Source: Pictodentalium vernedei (taxonomy: Eukaryota > Mollusca > Scaphopoda > Dentaliida > Dentaliidae). Taken from it: a stretch of 64,000 bases of DNA. The stretch spans positions 449,444,866-449,508,865 of the forward strand of contig CM062289.1 in the NCBI GenBank assembly GCA_031216915.1, in the 5' to 3' direction. A program made the position numbers and the translations under genes. Position 1 is the stretch's first letter, and each line of letters starts with the position of its first letter. Of the stretch, positions 20,838 through 31,392 are shown piece after piece. Under the pieces are notes generated by a model, which ran no database searches, had not been told where the DNA came from, and worked only from the letters and a program-made list of their open reading frames with translations.

Positions 20838-21396
20838 GCAGTTCCAGCAAATCAAAGACGGCGGCCACTAACAGTTTCGATCACTTATTTTCCCTTGAAA
20901 TGTCTCTGCTCTGTATGTTAGCGGCATTTGAGAGTTTTTAGACGGGTTTTGTATGACGATTACTTCAATTTATCGTTTATCTGCTTTCACCTGAAATTCC
21001 AGTTTTAAAGATGTGACCTAACTTTGGAAGTAAATTGTGGGAACTGGAACTGGAAAGGTTCAAGGACAGTTTTGAAAGAGAGGATCACTATTATCACATA
21101 AGACGTGTAATCAGTAATGTTGTCAGACAGCTGTGTCCAGAAGCAAAATGAGTATCAAATGGATCTGTGTGGTGGCATCTGGGAAAATATGTGAAATTTA
21201 GGATATAAAATACAAGCACTGTGCACTATTTTGAAAAATTCCATACAAAATAGATGGATAAGGTTGATTGGCGTATTTTATCTTTCAGAAATCTATACCT
21301 GTATATGTAATTCTGTCAATATGTGATTCTGGCAGAAATTAAACAGCTATAGGCTCGATGTAACATGTAGAGCCTGAAACACCAGACCCATGCAAC
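20838..21396. other. No feature seen
   Basis: AT-rich sequence with no supported feature. Confidence 0.5.
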
Positions 21397-21762
21397 TAGT
21401 TTCTGTGAAACGCCAAGGCACTTTGATTGGTATTCAACCGATGATCGGAATCGGCCATCCCAATCAGCCGATTGTGGGCAATCGGATGACAATAACAACG
21501 GCTCCTGGAACATCGGTTCAACCGATTGTTGCCAAGCATTTTTTGTGATGATTCATGAACCACATTTTATTATCTTCTGCAATTGTTCAATTGTTAATGT
21601 AAAATGATGTCAATGATACCATTCAATAAAGTTGGGAAACAACCACAATGTGTATTCTTTATTTCTCTAGATGCACCTTTACGGAATATACATGTAAAGT
21701 TAACAACTGAGCGCAATTGCAAGTTCATACCGGAAAAGGTGAAGGTTGCATTCCAATGACTC

Positions 21763-21845
21763 AAATGACCAGTCGCGCACACTTGGGTGGTAAACGTGGC
21801 TCTGAGAGCCACGTATACCGCCCAAGTGTGCGCATCTGGTCATTT
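21763..21845. repeat. Hairpin, about 40-bp arms
   Basis: AAATGACCAGTCGCGCACAC with following bases pairs with the inverse ending GTGTGCGCATCTGGTCATTT; the apex is GTGGCTCTGAGAGCCAC. It forms the core of the surrounding hAT-like element. Confidence 0.9.
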
Positions 21846-21903
21846 TATTGCGACCTGAGTCAAAGATATTTTACACTGAAATATGTTCAATTTAATGTAG
21901 TTT

Positions 21904-24027
21904 GTCTGATGATGGATACTCGTTGAATAACGCACTAAAAATGCTTAAACAATTCTCACTTATATCTGGTTTAAGCGCTAATTTTGATAAAACAGAAATC
22001 ATTTGGACAGGCTCAAAACGGGGTTGTGATGAAAACTTTCTACAAATGAACAAGTCAGTTGGAACCATTCAAAATCTTTCAAAATACTGGGGATTGAATT
22101 CAACCTGTTTTGTGATTATTATATACTAAATAACTACATGAACGATGACAAAAATCGAAAAACTACTGTCAGACTGGTCATTTCGTAATTTAACTTTAAT
22201 TGGAAAAAACAACTGTCATAAAAACTTTGTCTCTACCTATTTTAACACATTGTTTAATGGTTTTGCCAGATCCCCTCAAAGACATAACTGTAAAAATGCA
22301 GGAAAAATTTTAGAATTTTTTATGGTCTGGAAAACCCGAAAAAATCAAACGTACTACAATCGCTGGTCTTTTCGAAAAGGGTGGAATTAAATTCCCACAT
22401 ATCGAAATATTTAGTCAGGCCTTTAAAGTGATTTGGATAACAAAAACTTTTAGACTCTTCCAAATTGGCCCCCTGGAAAACACTGGTGGCCGACGATCTA
22501 GAACCTTACGGGAATTACAAACTCTGGCATTTGCACAAAGAAGGCTTAAGAAAAATAGGAAAACACATGAACTCATTTTGGGATAATGTTCTGTCGGCCT
22601 GGTCACTTCTTGATAATAAAACCACCACAACCCCGGAAGAGATATTTGGAGAAACCATTGTTTTTTAATAATAGCATAAAAATTAACGGTGAATTATTTT
22701 TTAACAAATCTTGGTGCGAAAATGGTATCTATTTCATAAACGACTTGCTATCTGAAAACAACAATCTCCTAACTTTCTCCAACAAATATAACATTAAGAC
22801 CACATTCACAGCCTATCTAGGTGTTATAAATGCAATACCCAAATCCTGGAAAGCGCCAGCAAAATCATATAAAAAAAATTATCGTCTGTATATAATGCAA
22901 ACATTAGTATGCTACAATCTACACATAAAGGTTGCCGAACATTCTGTATCAATTTCTTAGAATTATACGCGACGTCTCCCACGAATTCCCAGATAAGGTG
23001 GAATGAAATTGTAGATATAAATTTGCAGCCAGATGACTGGAATTTTATATATAGAATCCCATTTTCAACCATAGACGATATATACCTACAAAGTTTACAA
23101 TTTAAAATCGTCCATAGAATCCTATATACGAACTCAAAACTACACAAATGCAAAATTTCAGAAACGGAATTATGCACATTCTGTAATAATTCAAAAGAGA
23201 CTATACATCACCTGTTTTTTGAATGTTCTGTCTCAAAAACAGTTCTTTTGATTTTTTGGGAAAATTTAAAAGAAAAATGTAAGAAACCTTTCCGTTCACA
23301 CCAGAATATGTTATCTAAGGCAGCAAGGCTATAGTAACATATCGGATGCTTTCAGTAGCACAACCGACGTCTGTATGCTTCTTTATAAGAAGTTCATTTA
23401 CTCGTGTAAAGTGAAAAAATGTCAACCAACCTACCTTGGGTTTCTTAATCAACTAAGAGAATACAGGAATCTTGAAATCATCTCCCGACATTCATACCCA
23501 AACAAACGTGTCAATGAAATAAATTCTAGCTGGGACCTTGTCAATTGTCTTCTTAACTCATAAACTCTGAAAGCATCCAGGATATTCCCCAAAATATACG
23601 ATTATTTACGAAACTCAGCTGGAGGTTATTTGTCAAAGTTGGGAAGATGACCCTCCATCTGTGGAGATAGAAAGATGAATTTAACACGATTACAAAAATA
23701 TAGCTCACTTCGGGATTGCGTCTCTCCAGTAGGGTTCTACTGGAGGGACGGAACCGAAGATTTGTATAGTTACTAATCGGGTTCTGATTGGGTATCTTTG
23801 GTAATCGAACATCCAGTGTTACTGGCTTTTATTTATTGATCGTACGGGATCGGTAACCCCAAATATCTCGTATGTGTAGCAATAAATTGTACAAAAATAT
23901 AAATATCCAACTATCTATTATGCTACTGCATTAATGATTTAACACACTGCAATTTGTAAAAGAATATAATGTATTCTTCTTTGTAAATATTCATATAAAA
24001 TCTGAATAAAAATATTAAAAAAATAAA
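21904..24027 (+). mobile_element. LINE (L1/Tx1-like), 5'-truncated, zf-RVT tail
   Basis: Likely target duplication TTAATGT(A/T)GTT at about 21892-21902 and 24028-24038. The copy starts just inside the reverse transcriptase active site: the YADD box survives as SDD at the 5' edge, followed by GYSLNNALKMLKQFSLISGL and FDKTEIIWTGSK. Later pieces read NKSWCENGIYFINDLL (22690-22750), SPTNSQIRWNEIVDINLQPD (22978-23037) and the zinc-binding CTFCNNSKETIHHLFFEC (zf-RVT, 23172-23226), then a short conserved tail ending LVNCLLNS at 23563. Several frame changes and stops interrupt the frame. The 3' end is AATAAAAATATTAAAAAAAT. This layout (RT followed by zf-RVT) is found in Tx1/L1-type LINEs. Confidence 0.87.
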
Positions 24028-24276
24028 TTAATGTTGTTCTTTCAAGCCTCGACTAGTCTAGTACTGCGCAGTATTACAATCGGAATCGGCATCGGAATCG
24101 GCCGAGTGTGAGCTCAAATAACCTGTAATCGGTCAGCGACCATTTTTGCTAATCGGTTGAACACTAAATTTGATACTTTTTTATTGCCAAAGCTATAAAA
24201 AAGTATCAACATTGTGCCTAGGTGTTTCACAGAAACTACATAGAAATGAGAAGATTTATGTTTCAAAACAACTTTT

Positions 24277-24330
24277 CCCGATACATCGTACCCTCTGTGG
24301 CTGAGCCACAGAGGGTACGATGTATTGGGG
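24277..24330. repeat. Hairpin, 26-bp arms
   Basis: CCCGATACATCGTACCCTCT and its inverse meet around GTGGCTGAGCCAC. No outer terminal repeats were identified, although it lies just outside the hAT-like element. Confidence 0.9.
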
Positions 24331-25566
24331 TAAGTCAGGTTGCCCCATTTTATCAAAATTTTCAAATCGTACATGGAAGATGGTCCCTCAAGTGGAACTC
24401 CAATTTTCTGTGGAGGTGCGTTTGAACCTCCCCTGGCTATGCGCCTGCACATACAGAATGAATTTCATCCACACAAAAAGTTGTTTTCCGTCTCGAAATA
24501 ATAGTAATGACATGATAATAAAAGCACATGACCGTGCAGCTATTATTGAAAATAACACTCAAACAAGATTATGTCGATAACTAAGCAGGTGATGGGATTT
24601 AGATTACACCAATGTGAGATGATTAATAACAGCTACGATACCATATATATCCGAAGTTCTAACGGATGTGGTGTTGAAAGCAAATGCTGACAGGACGCGT
24701 ATTGCTCGTAAACTGTCATGTTTGATCGACATTTAGCGGATAAGGAATCAATACCCATGACCATCTTGTCACAATCAATCAGATTCATAAGTCAATGGAT
24801 TGTGTCGTTGGTAACAACATGGTCTGAAAAGGGGACAAACTGGTAAATTTTAGAAATTAGTATTATTTGGCGCATGGGATTACGTGCGCAGAATAAAAGA
24901 AAATCCGCAAAAATCAGGGTTGGGGAAATTTTTTTATTCAAGATGGAGTCCAAGATGGCCACTCAAAGTGGGTAAATACTTGTTTGTGCCATTTATGGGT
25001 CGAGCTCTCCTAGTAGAAGCGTACATTTTAGTTCGGAACGACAGCAATTGACAAGTGAGTATAATCGAACTGTTTGTATAGGATGTCGATAGTCCACATC
25101 TGGCTGCCAAAATGGCGGTCGAAAATCGTGAAATTCCAATTTTTTTCTGCAAAACTCCACTCGAAATGAAACTCAAGCACACTGCGCGACCACTATTCCT
25201 GAAAAGAAAGGAATTGTCGATGAAATCAAAAGCAAAGATGAGCATCTGGCCTTTTTATGCTCGATACTCCAGCAGTCTACTCAACATCGGATAGTCATCA
25301 TTAAACATGACCTCCTCGTAACTGCTGCATCATTCCCCTCTGCAATTACCGCAATTCGTCACACATTGCAGGCCATTTTTGCAACAAGAACATATATTCG
25401 TGTTTCATGGTGATCTGAGTGTTAATTTACATCAATATCTCACAAATTAGAGAAAGCATACTGGGTCTGCTTCCAGGTCCGACATAATTCGAACTAGTTC
25501 AGTTCCGTCTAATTTCCAGACCCATATCTTGGGTTCTAGAGCATCAAGTTTCAATGTGCTCCATAT
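24331..25566. other. No gene seen
   Basis: Non-coding as far as I can tell. AAGATGG- and AAATGGCGG-type motifs occur at about 24940-25120, similar to motifs in the repeats at 53.5-54.4 kb, so this may be an old dispersed repeat. Opposite-strand frames of 103 and 60 codons overlap here and are unconvincing. Confidence 0.4.
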
Positions 25567-26017
25567 GGTATCGCGGAACAAAATATTTTCCCATAGGCGA
25601 TCATTATAACTTTCAGTCAAAAACAAAATATGATCGCATCACTTTAATTTTGGCATTCAAATATCTTTGTCAAGTATAGCCCTTCAGACAACCTTTTCTG
25701 ACCCCCAAACAGGAGATCATGCAACAAATAAGAGAGAAAAATTGACAGCAAGGGAAGTACCGATCACGTGCACATATTTTTTCAGGGAATTCCCTACAAA
25801 AACACACCAAATGTAAATTTTATTTTCTGGAGCCAAAAGTCATCAAATCACCCTCTTTTTTATCTGGAATATTAATCAATAATGCAAGATGTCAATAGAA
25901 TGCTTCAAACGTTTATTGAAACAATTTATTTTCCCAAGGCTGTTTATTTTTAGAGATTGCGTCACTACCGACATTTCAAGGTGAGTATTTCTAATTGAAA
26001 TATTTAGTTCAGTGATA
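25567..26017 (-). mobile_element. GGTATC MITE (family A), copy 2, inverted
   Basis: Begins GGTATCGCGGAACAAAATAT and ends AATATTTAGTTCAGTGATA. It aligns in inverse orientation to 1455-1910 over the full length; for instance GCAAGATGTCAATAGAATGC is the inverse of the same block there. The right terminus has lost its last bases. Confidence 0.82.
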
Positions 26018-26240
26018 ATGAGCAGCAGGTTCAGTTAGTGACAATTTGTGAGGCTCAATTGATGTTCGACGAGCTGAGACTATGTCCACAAATTTAGTCT
26101 GTCGCAAAGATATGTGATGTTTTCCCGCAATAAAGTATTTTGAAATGTTGTGCATCAGCAATCCAAACCTCGTCCATGTTGCTATATCATTCTCAGTTGT
26201 TGATGCCAAGGTCTGTACTGAACTCGAGCTGTCTACGTTT

Positions 26241-26382
26241 CAACTGATTTGTTTTTCCATGCCCAACGTTGCCGATGTGTAGCAATCTCGGAAGGTGAAG
26301 CAGCACACATTCTATTCCTACAAGCCGGGGCGGTTGCGACACTACATCGGCAACATTTGGGCATAGAAAACCAAATCTGTTG
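26241..26382. mobile_element. Small inverted-repeat MITE
   Basis: CAACTGATTTGTTTTTCCAT and the following GTTGCCGATGTGTAG are mirrored by CTACATCGGCAAC...CAAATCTGTTG at the right. Arms are about 42 bp around a 60-bp centre. A single copy in the window; flanking duplications are not clear. Confidence 0.7.
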
Positions 26383-26468
26383 AGTTTTGTGTTTTATGGG
26401 TGCCGTAGGCGCGAGAGAAATATAGGAAAACTCTAACGTCCATTGCTCTCCCGTACTCTACCTGGACT

Positions 26469-26598
26469 ATGTTTTGTATTAATACTAAAAGAAAATATTT
26501 ATCTTCGGTGGTCTGTTTACTTTCTTATATGATAGTGTGTTGTGTCGAAGAATTTCATTCACGTTATAACATCACTTGGATGCATAACAACCAACCGG
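26469..26598 (+). CDS. Candidate first coding exon with signal peptide
   Basis: From ATG at 26469 the frame reads MFCINTKRKYLSSVVCLLSY and then MIVCCVEEFHSRYNITWMHN. This is a basic n-region, a hydrophobic stretch of about 15 residues (11-25) and a possible cleavage site after CC, so a secreted or membrane protein is suggested. It is followed by GG and a strong donor GTGAGT at 26599-26604, giving a 130-nt exon ending in phase 1. NIT is a possible glycosylation site. I recognise no family, and no downstream exon was identified. It lies outside the repeats mapped here, unlike most frames in the window. It may still be chance. Confidence 0.25.
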
Positions 26599-26689
26599 GT
26601 GAGTTTTACATGACGTCCTTACACGTAGGTCGGATTCCCCGCTTCGTTTAACAAGCACATTAGTAGTATGTAATGTGGTTTTCACCTCA

Positions 26690-26910
26690 CATTGGCAGGA
26701 CACCGGTGCAGGACCCCGGAAGTGACGTTATGTCACGTGACTTAGTGGCGCCCTGTTGTGTTGTCATGGTAGCCCGCGTGAGCGGCCATGTTGTTACGCC
26801 ATCCCCATAGTGATACATGGGGTGAGTGCGCATGCGCAGCGCGTGTTGTTAGCGTGATACGTGTTTCCGTCGTCCATTTTGTATACTGGAGGCCGCCATC
26901 TTGGTTTCAA
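26690..26910. promoter_or_regulatory. Housekeeping-promoter-like motif cluster
   Basis: Within 190 bp lie CCGGAAGTGACG (26716-26727, ETS/GABP site overlapping a CRE-like TGACG), TCACGTGA (26733-26740, E-box of the USF/TFE3 type), GCGGCCATGTTG (26782-26793, YY1-like), TGCGCATGCGCA (26827-26838, a perfect NRF1 palindrome) and GCCGCCATCTTGG (26892-26904, YY1). The stretch is richer in CpG than its surroundings. This combination is typical of TATA-less promoters of broadly expressed animal genes. The YY1 sites face left, which would suit leftward transcription, but I see no matching exon. Binding-site names come from vertebrate motif knowledge. Confidence 0.45.
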
Positions 26911-26921
26911 TGGTAGCACGT

Positions 26922-27330
26922 AGTTGCTATTTTACCCAACGGCCTACAACAAGACAGGGATATGTTCAGAGGGTGTGCTTGATTGAATCGGAGTATCAGT
27001 AATTACCACAAACATTCCTCCAAATTACCAAAATCCACCCCAAATCACCGACATTGACTTTATTTACTACGGATTCCCCATTTTATCGCCTTAGTACGTA
27101 GTGCTATAGTACCAAAGGGGTACAGGGGGTGTGTTCGATTGAACTAGAGTATATTTAATTACCCAAATAGACCCGACCACCCTTACAAACCACCAAAATC
27201 TACACCAAACCACCCAAAACGGCCACGTGAAGCCCCATTTTGGGCATATAAAAATAACACGCAATGCTATAGGACGGAGATATCTCCTCGGGGTATGTTC
27301 TATTGAATAGGAGTACAGGTCCTGATTTTC
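26922..27330 (+). repeat. Diverged 165-bp tandem repeat
   Basis: Two and a part units: each has GGGTGTG(C/T)T(T/C)GATTGAA and then an AC-rich run with CACCAAAATC-type motifs and CCCCATTTT near the end. Units start at about 26922, 27091 and 27265. The array directly abuts the promoter-like cluster. Confidence 0.65.
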
Positions 27331-27771
27331 CCAGAATCCCATTTTCAATGCCTATTGCATATGTTTCTCTAACACTAATAGTCTATCCAGTCCAAACTAT
27401 CTCTGGTTCTCTCGTCCAAATCTTATAATCACCAGTGCTTGATTTCCCATAATATGTATGCTGAGTTATCTCACATGTGTACAACAAAACACCATATCAT
27501 TCCCAAAGCCAATAAGCTATCGAACAGTTACTAGAAAATCCAGATTTGCGGGGCACTGCTCAGTAATTGTTCGAATGCCAAAGACCGAAATAAGTTTTAG
27601 TTTAAGCACAATTGAGTTTACTGAACCTCCGTGAACAAAATATATTCCCTTTTAAATTTTTAAACCACATTTGGAAATCAGTAGAAATTGTACTGAAATA
27701 AGAATTTGAGAAGGAAAAACACAATGAAACAAGATATTTGTCTAAAGTGTCCAACGTGTTAAATTATCGTT
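27331..27771. other. No feature seen
   Basis: AT-rich sequence between a tandem repeat and a hairpin MITE, with no supported feature. Confidence 0.5.
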
Positions 27772-27876
27772 CACTCTAAAATCATCTGGGTTGAGTAAAT
27801 ATGAACCAAATTGGGTTCATATTCACTCAATCCAGTTTATTTGGGTTGATCTTTAACCCAACTGATTTAAGAGTGT
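27772..27876. mobile_element. ACTCTAAAATC hairpin MITE (family D), short copy
   Basis: CACTCTAAAATCATCTGGGT at the left, AACTGATTTAAGAGTGT at the right, around the core GAACCAAATTGGGTTCATAT. Three more copies lie at 42575-42706, 46795-46926 and 48606-48738. This one lacks about 25 bp of the left arm. Confidence 0.85.
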
Positions 27877-27956
27877 TGGTGATAGTCAGTAATATCCAGT
27901 TAACTAACGTATAAGTGGGAGGTGCACTTTCACAATCATGAACTGATTTCCTATAT

Positions 27957-27982
27957 CCCCCCCCCCCCCCCCCCCCCCCCCC
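27957..27982. repeat. Poly-C run
   Basis: About 26 consecutive C. Unlike other long C or G runs in the window, no hAT terminus was found beside it. Confidence 0.95.
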
Positions 27983-28077
27983 ATGACCAATGCTTGGAAA
28001 AAAATACAAGTTGCAGAACGACTAATGCTATTCTTCGATACTCGATCTGCCAAAATCAACACTAGTTTATCAAGAGC

Positions 28078-28387
28078 TACAGTTAAAACTAGAAGTCCTG
28101 TCACGGACTGTGTGCTTATCTAGGCTTAATTGCGCGTAGGAGCTGCGCGCAGTTGCCATATCGAATGGAATCCAAATCACGGCAGGTTCTCCTGGTTACT
28201 CATAGCAAACACAGGCAATGTTTCTACCAATGGACCTCCAGGAGGTCCATTGGCTGAAACATTCCCTGTGCACGGGCCATATGTACAGAATTTCATGTCC
28301 TCTATATGGTCATAACGCGTAGATTAAAGCGCAGATTGACGTACTATTTGTGCGCATTTCATGACAGGACTTCTTGTTTTAACTGTA
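28078..28387 (+). mobile_element. TACAGT MITE (family E), second type
   Basis: TACAGTTAAAACTAGAAGTC and GACTTCTTGTTTTAACTGTA-like right end (ACTTCTTGTTTTAACTGTA) form about 26-bp inverted ends including GTCCTGTCA. The core at about 28213-28268 is CCAATGGACCTCCAGGAGGT, shared with 11118-11379. A second inverted pair, GCGCGTAGGAGCTGCGCGCA against CGCGTAGATTAAAGCGCAG, lies between. A 3-bp AGC may be the target duplication. Confidence 0.75.
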
Positions 28388-28562
28388 AGCGGACAGATGT
28401 CCGTCTCTTAGATGGAATTTAGATGTGTATTTTGATTGACTGGCTATTCATGTCCACTTTTACAGAAATCAGTGAAGTGAGTCGTTTTATTTTGCCCAGG
28501 TCTTATTTCTCGATTACAACAATCGAAGAATGCGTTGACACATTACTGACAAATTTTATTTA

Positions 28563-28889
28563 GTTATTTATTGGTGGTTAGCGACACCCCCTGCAACCAT
28601 GGTCAAATCGCATCATAATGTACCGGAGAGAATCTCCGAGCAGAGGCAAGTAACTATCAGACTCTCTAACTTACTAACCCGGTAAAAGGAGGCGTAGGAT
28701 CGATTTGAGGCATGTGTACCACGGACGTGCAGTACGCCTCAGCTCACTATGAAACTGTGCTACCATTTGGGCAATTGAGATTTGGCGTCATGTCTAAGGT
28801 CACAACGCAGTGGACTTGGGTCAGGATGGAACCTACGACCTTTCGACCTTAAGTTCGGTGCTCTAACCAATAAACCATCACGCTCCGCC
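28563..28889 (-). mobile_element. tRNA-headed SINE
   Basis: Target duplication AAATTT(T/G)ATTTA at 28551-28562 and 28890-28901. Read on the minus strand the head is GGCGGAGCGTGATGGTTTAT followed by TGGTTAGAGC (A box) and GGTCGTAGGTTCCATCC (B box), as in a tRNA gene. The body shares CACGTCCGTGGTACACATGC and the AGTCTGATAGTTACTTGCCT block with the other SINEs, and the 3' end is TCGCTAACCACCAATAAAT. The TGTCCTTGGGCAAGG core motif is degraded here. Older than the copies at 46 and 48 kb. Confidence 0.88.
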
Positions 28890-28926
28890 AAATTTGATTT
28901 AAAATAGGTTTAAAGTGGGATCAGAC

Positions 28927-29702
28927 TAGGACCCTGCGAATACCATTTTCTCTTAAATCGAATCAGCGAAAAATTGCGAATCGAATGGAATCGAATATTA
29001 GCTAAATTATCTACGATGAAAAAAGACCCGGAACTTGTGCCATGCCGAATCTTGCAATAGACTAGCATTCGCTGCAATCGAATTAGAGGTAGGGAAGAAA
29101 TAAACAGCAGCAATACAGTTGATTGGTACGATATTTCCGTTTTATTAATTATGCACGTCAATGGGACCATGCGAATATCAAATTTCGGATCGAATCGAAA
29201 CCCAAATCGACTCAGAAAGAGGATTTCGAATCGAATCAGACGCCGAATTCTCATGCCTTTTCAAAATGTAAATGGTGAGCTTTCTTACAATAAATATTGC
29301 CAGTCTCCACTTAAGTATTGCATTCAAAGGCGACTCGCCAATTTGGGAAAGTCAACAAAAAGCGGAATATTCTGGGACGGATTCAAAGTAGTTTCGAAAG
29401 CGGAACCTCCTTGAACTCTTCTTATATCATCAGATATCCTATAAAGGAGGGGAGGGGTGGGGGTTGTCCTATACGGGAGGGGGAGGGGGTTGTCCTATAC
29501 GGGAAGGGGGAGGGGTGGGGGTTGTCCTATACAGGAGACCTGGTGGTAGAAAAAAGATTTCAATTGGAGACACTTCGTGGGATTTGAGAACATTTCAACG
29601 ATTCGAAAATTCCGATTCAACGCTAGTGGAGTCGAATGGAATCGAATGAATCATCAAAACGTTTTCGAATCGAATCGAATATCGACGATTCGCAGGGCCC
29701 TG
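28927..29702 (+). mobile_element. hAT-like MITE rich in GATTCGAATCG
   Basis: TAGGACCCTGCGAAT at the left and ATTCGCAGGGCCCTG at the right. The flanking 8-mers GATCAGAC and GATCAAAT match at 6 of 8. Many CGAATCGAAT blocks lie near both ends. The centre holds a young array at 29446-29535 of GGGGGTTGTCCTATACGGGA units. No transposase is encoded. Confidence 0.75.
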
Positions 29703-30186
29703 GATCAAATTAACACATTATAATATCTAATTTTAATCAAATTATAAAGGCAAATCCGTGATGTTTTTCAACGTTTACTGAGAAACAACCTTAATGAATT
29801 CGGCGGAACAAGCTCGATTGAATTCCGCTTAGTTCTTTCACAATAAATATTGGAAAATATTACAGACATTACGCCAATAAACAAATATGCGATATAGAAC
29901 CAACCATTTGTCTGTGACTGTTTGATGAGTAAATTATTTTTTAAAGCAACAAAACAGGAAAATGTACCTGTTATGATTTCCCATAAACAACTTTAGCAAT
30001 TAAATTTCAAAAGTACCATTCCAAAATACCAATGATTCTCAAAATTAAACAAAGGTGGAGAGAAGAGATAGTGGTGTGAATAGCTGAGACTTATTAGACC
30101 TTAGAACAAAATTCAGAGATGAACAGGGTCAAAATCTGAAAAACCAACGAGATTTTGAGGACTACGACCGACTTGACTTAAGGGCT
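29703..30186. other. No feature seen
   Basis: AT-rich sequence without supported features. Confidence 0.5.
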
Positions 30187-30194
30187 CTGACTGA

Positions 30195-30692
30195 CAGGGC
30201 TCAAAATAAGCGGTGTCGCGTCGCTTTTTGCTATGCAAAACTTGCAAAAACCTAGCTCTCCATCAAGTATCATTTGCAACTTCATATGTAAGATGGATTC
30301 TATTGGTTTAAATTCTTCCTGTTTTTACAATATTTTGCATAAAATGCCCATTAAAAATAACATCAAGCCCATCAAATTAAAAATCCCAACTTCCATTTTG
30401 AAAACTCTATTAAACAACCAAGACGCCTTTTGAAAATATCCAAGTCCATGCAGCCCTTAAAGGCATTTCAGTTAAAGAAAAACATAGTACATGCTTCATG
30501 TGTTGCAGATCATTTGGAAATGCCCAAAAATGGATGGAAACTATTCTATCTACTTAGAAGAATTCAATACAAAACAGCTTAACATAACTCTGGTATACAA
30601 AAATAGCTATGTAATTTTTACAAAATGCTATTCATGTTTTGGAAATGTGTAGCATTTTGCTACGCAAAGAAAACAAGTTATTTTGAGCACTG
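30195..30692 (-). mobile_element. hAT-type MITE, CTCAAAATAA termini, copy 2
   Basis: CAGGGCTCAAAATAAGC at the left and TTATTTTGAGCACTG at the right, flanked by a perfect 8-bp duplication CTGACTGA (30187-30194 and 30693-30700). The body is the inverse of 3598-4271. This pair establishes the family as hAT and shows which parts of copy 1 are additions. Confidence 0.93.
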
Positions 30693-30803
30693 CTGACTGA
30701 GTAAGGGCTGTTGGTCAGGGTGACCAAAAGCCAGGGCCTCCGACCACAGAAGCGGGGGTCACTGGGAATGGAGTCCCATTGACTCAGTGCTTTTAAAGAT
30801 CAC

Positions 30804-31392
30804 TATTCTATTGGCATGCATTGAGCGTATCTGATATTCTATTGGCATGCAGTGAGTGTATCTGATATTCTATTGGCATGCAGTGAGTGTATTTGATATT
30901 CTATTGGCATGCAGTGAGTGTATCTGATATTCTATTGGCATGCAGTGAGTGTATCGGATATTCTATTGGCATGCAGTGAGTGTATCTGATATTCTATTGG
31001 CATGCAGTGAGTGTATCTGATATTCTATTGGCATGCAGTGAGTGTATCTGATATTCTATTGGCATGCAGTGAGTGTATCTGATATTCTATTGGCATGCAG
31101 TGAGTGTATCTGATATTCCATTGGCATGTAGTGAGTGTATCTGATATTCTATTGGCATGCAGTGAGTGTATTTGATATTCTATTGGCATGCAGTGAGTGT
31201 ATCTGATATTCTATTGGCATGCAGTGAGTGTATCGGATATTCTATTGGCATGCAGTGAGTGTATCTGATATTCTATTGGCATGCAGTGAGTGTATCTGAT
31301 ATTCTATTGGCATGCAGTGAGTGTATCTGATATTCTATTGGCATGCAGTGAGTGTATCTGATATTCTATTGGCATGCAGTGAGTGTATCTGA
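30804..31392 (+). repeat. 31-bp minisatellite, 19 copies, with 279-bp higher order
   Basis: The unit is ATTGGCATGCAGTGAGTGTA followed by TCTGATATTCT. Variant units recur with a fixed spacing: TTTGATATT at 30892 and 31171, and TATCGGATATT at 30955 and 31234, both 279 bp (9 units) apart. The second half of the array therefore arose by copying a nine-unit block. Confidence 0.95.

Larger units (their letters stand above)
21397..24238 (+). mobile_element. hAT-like MITE rich in AATCGG, carrying a LINE
   Basis: Ends TAGTTTCTGTGAAAC and GTTTCACAGAAACTA are exact inverses. The flanking 8-mers CATGCAAC and CATAGAAA match at only 5 positions. Inside both ends lie CGGAATCGG-type repeats (21440-21535 and 24075-24170). 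About 0.7 kb of element sequence is separated by a LINE at 21904-24027. A strong hairpin lies at 21763-21845. Confidence 0.7.
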
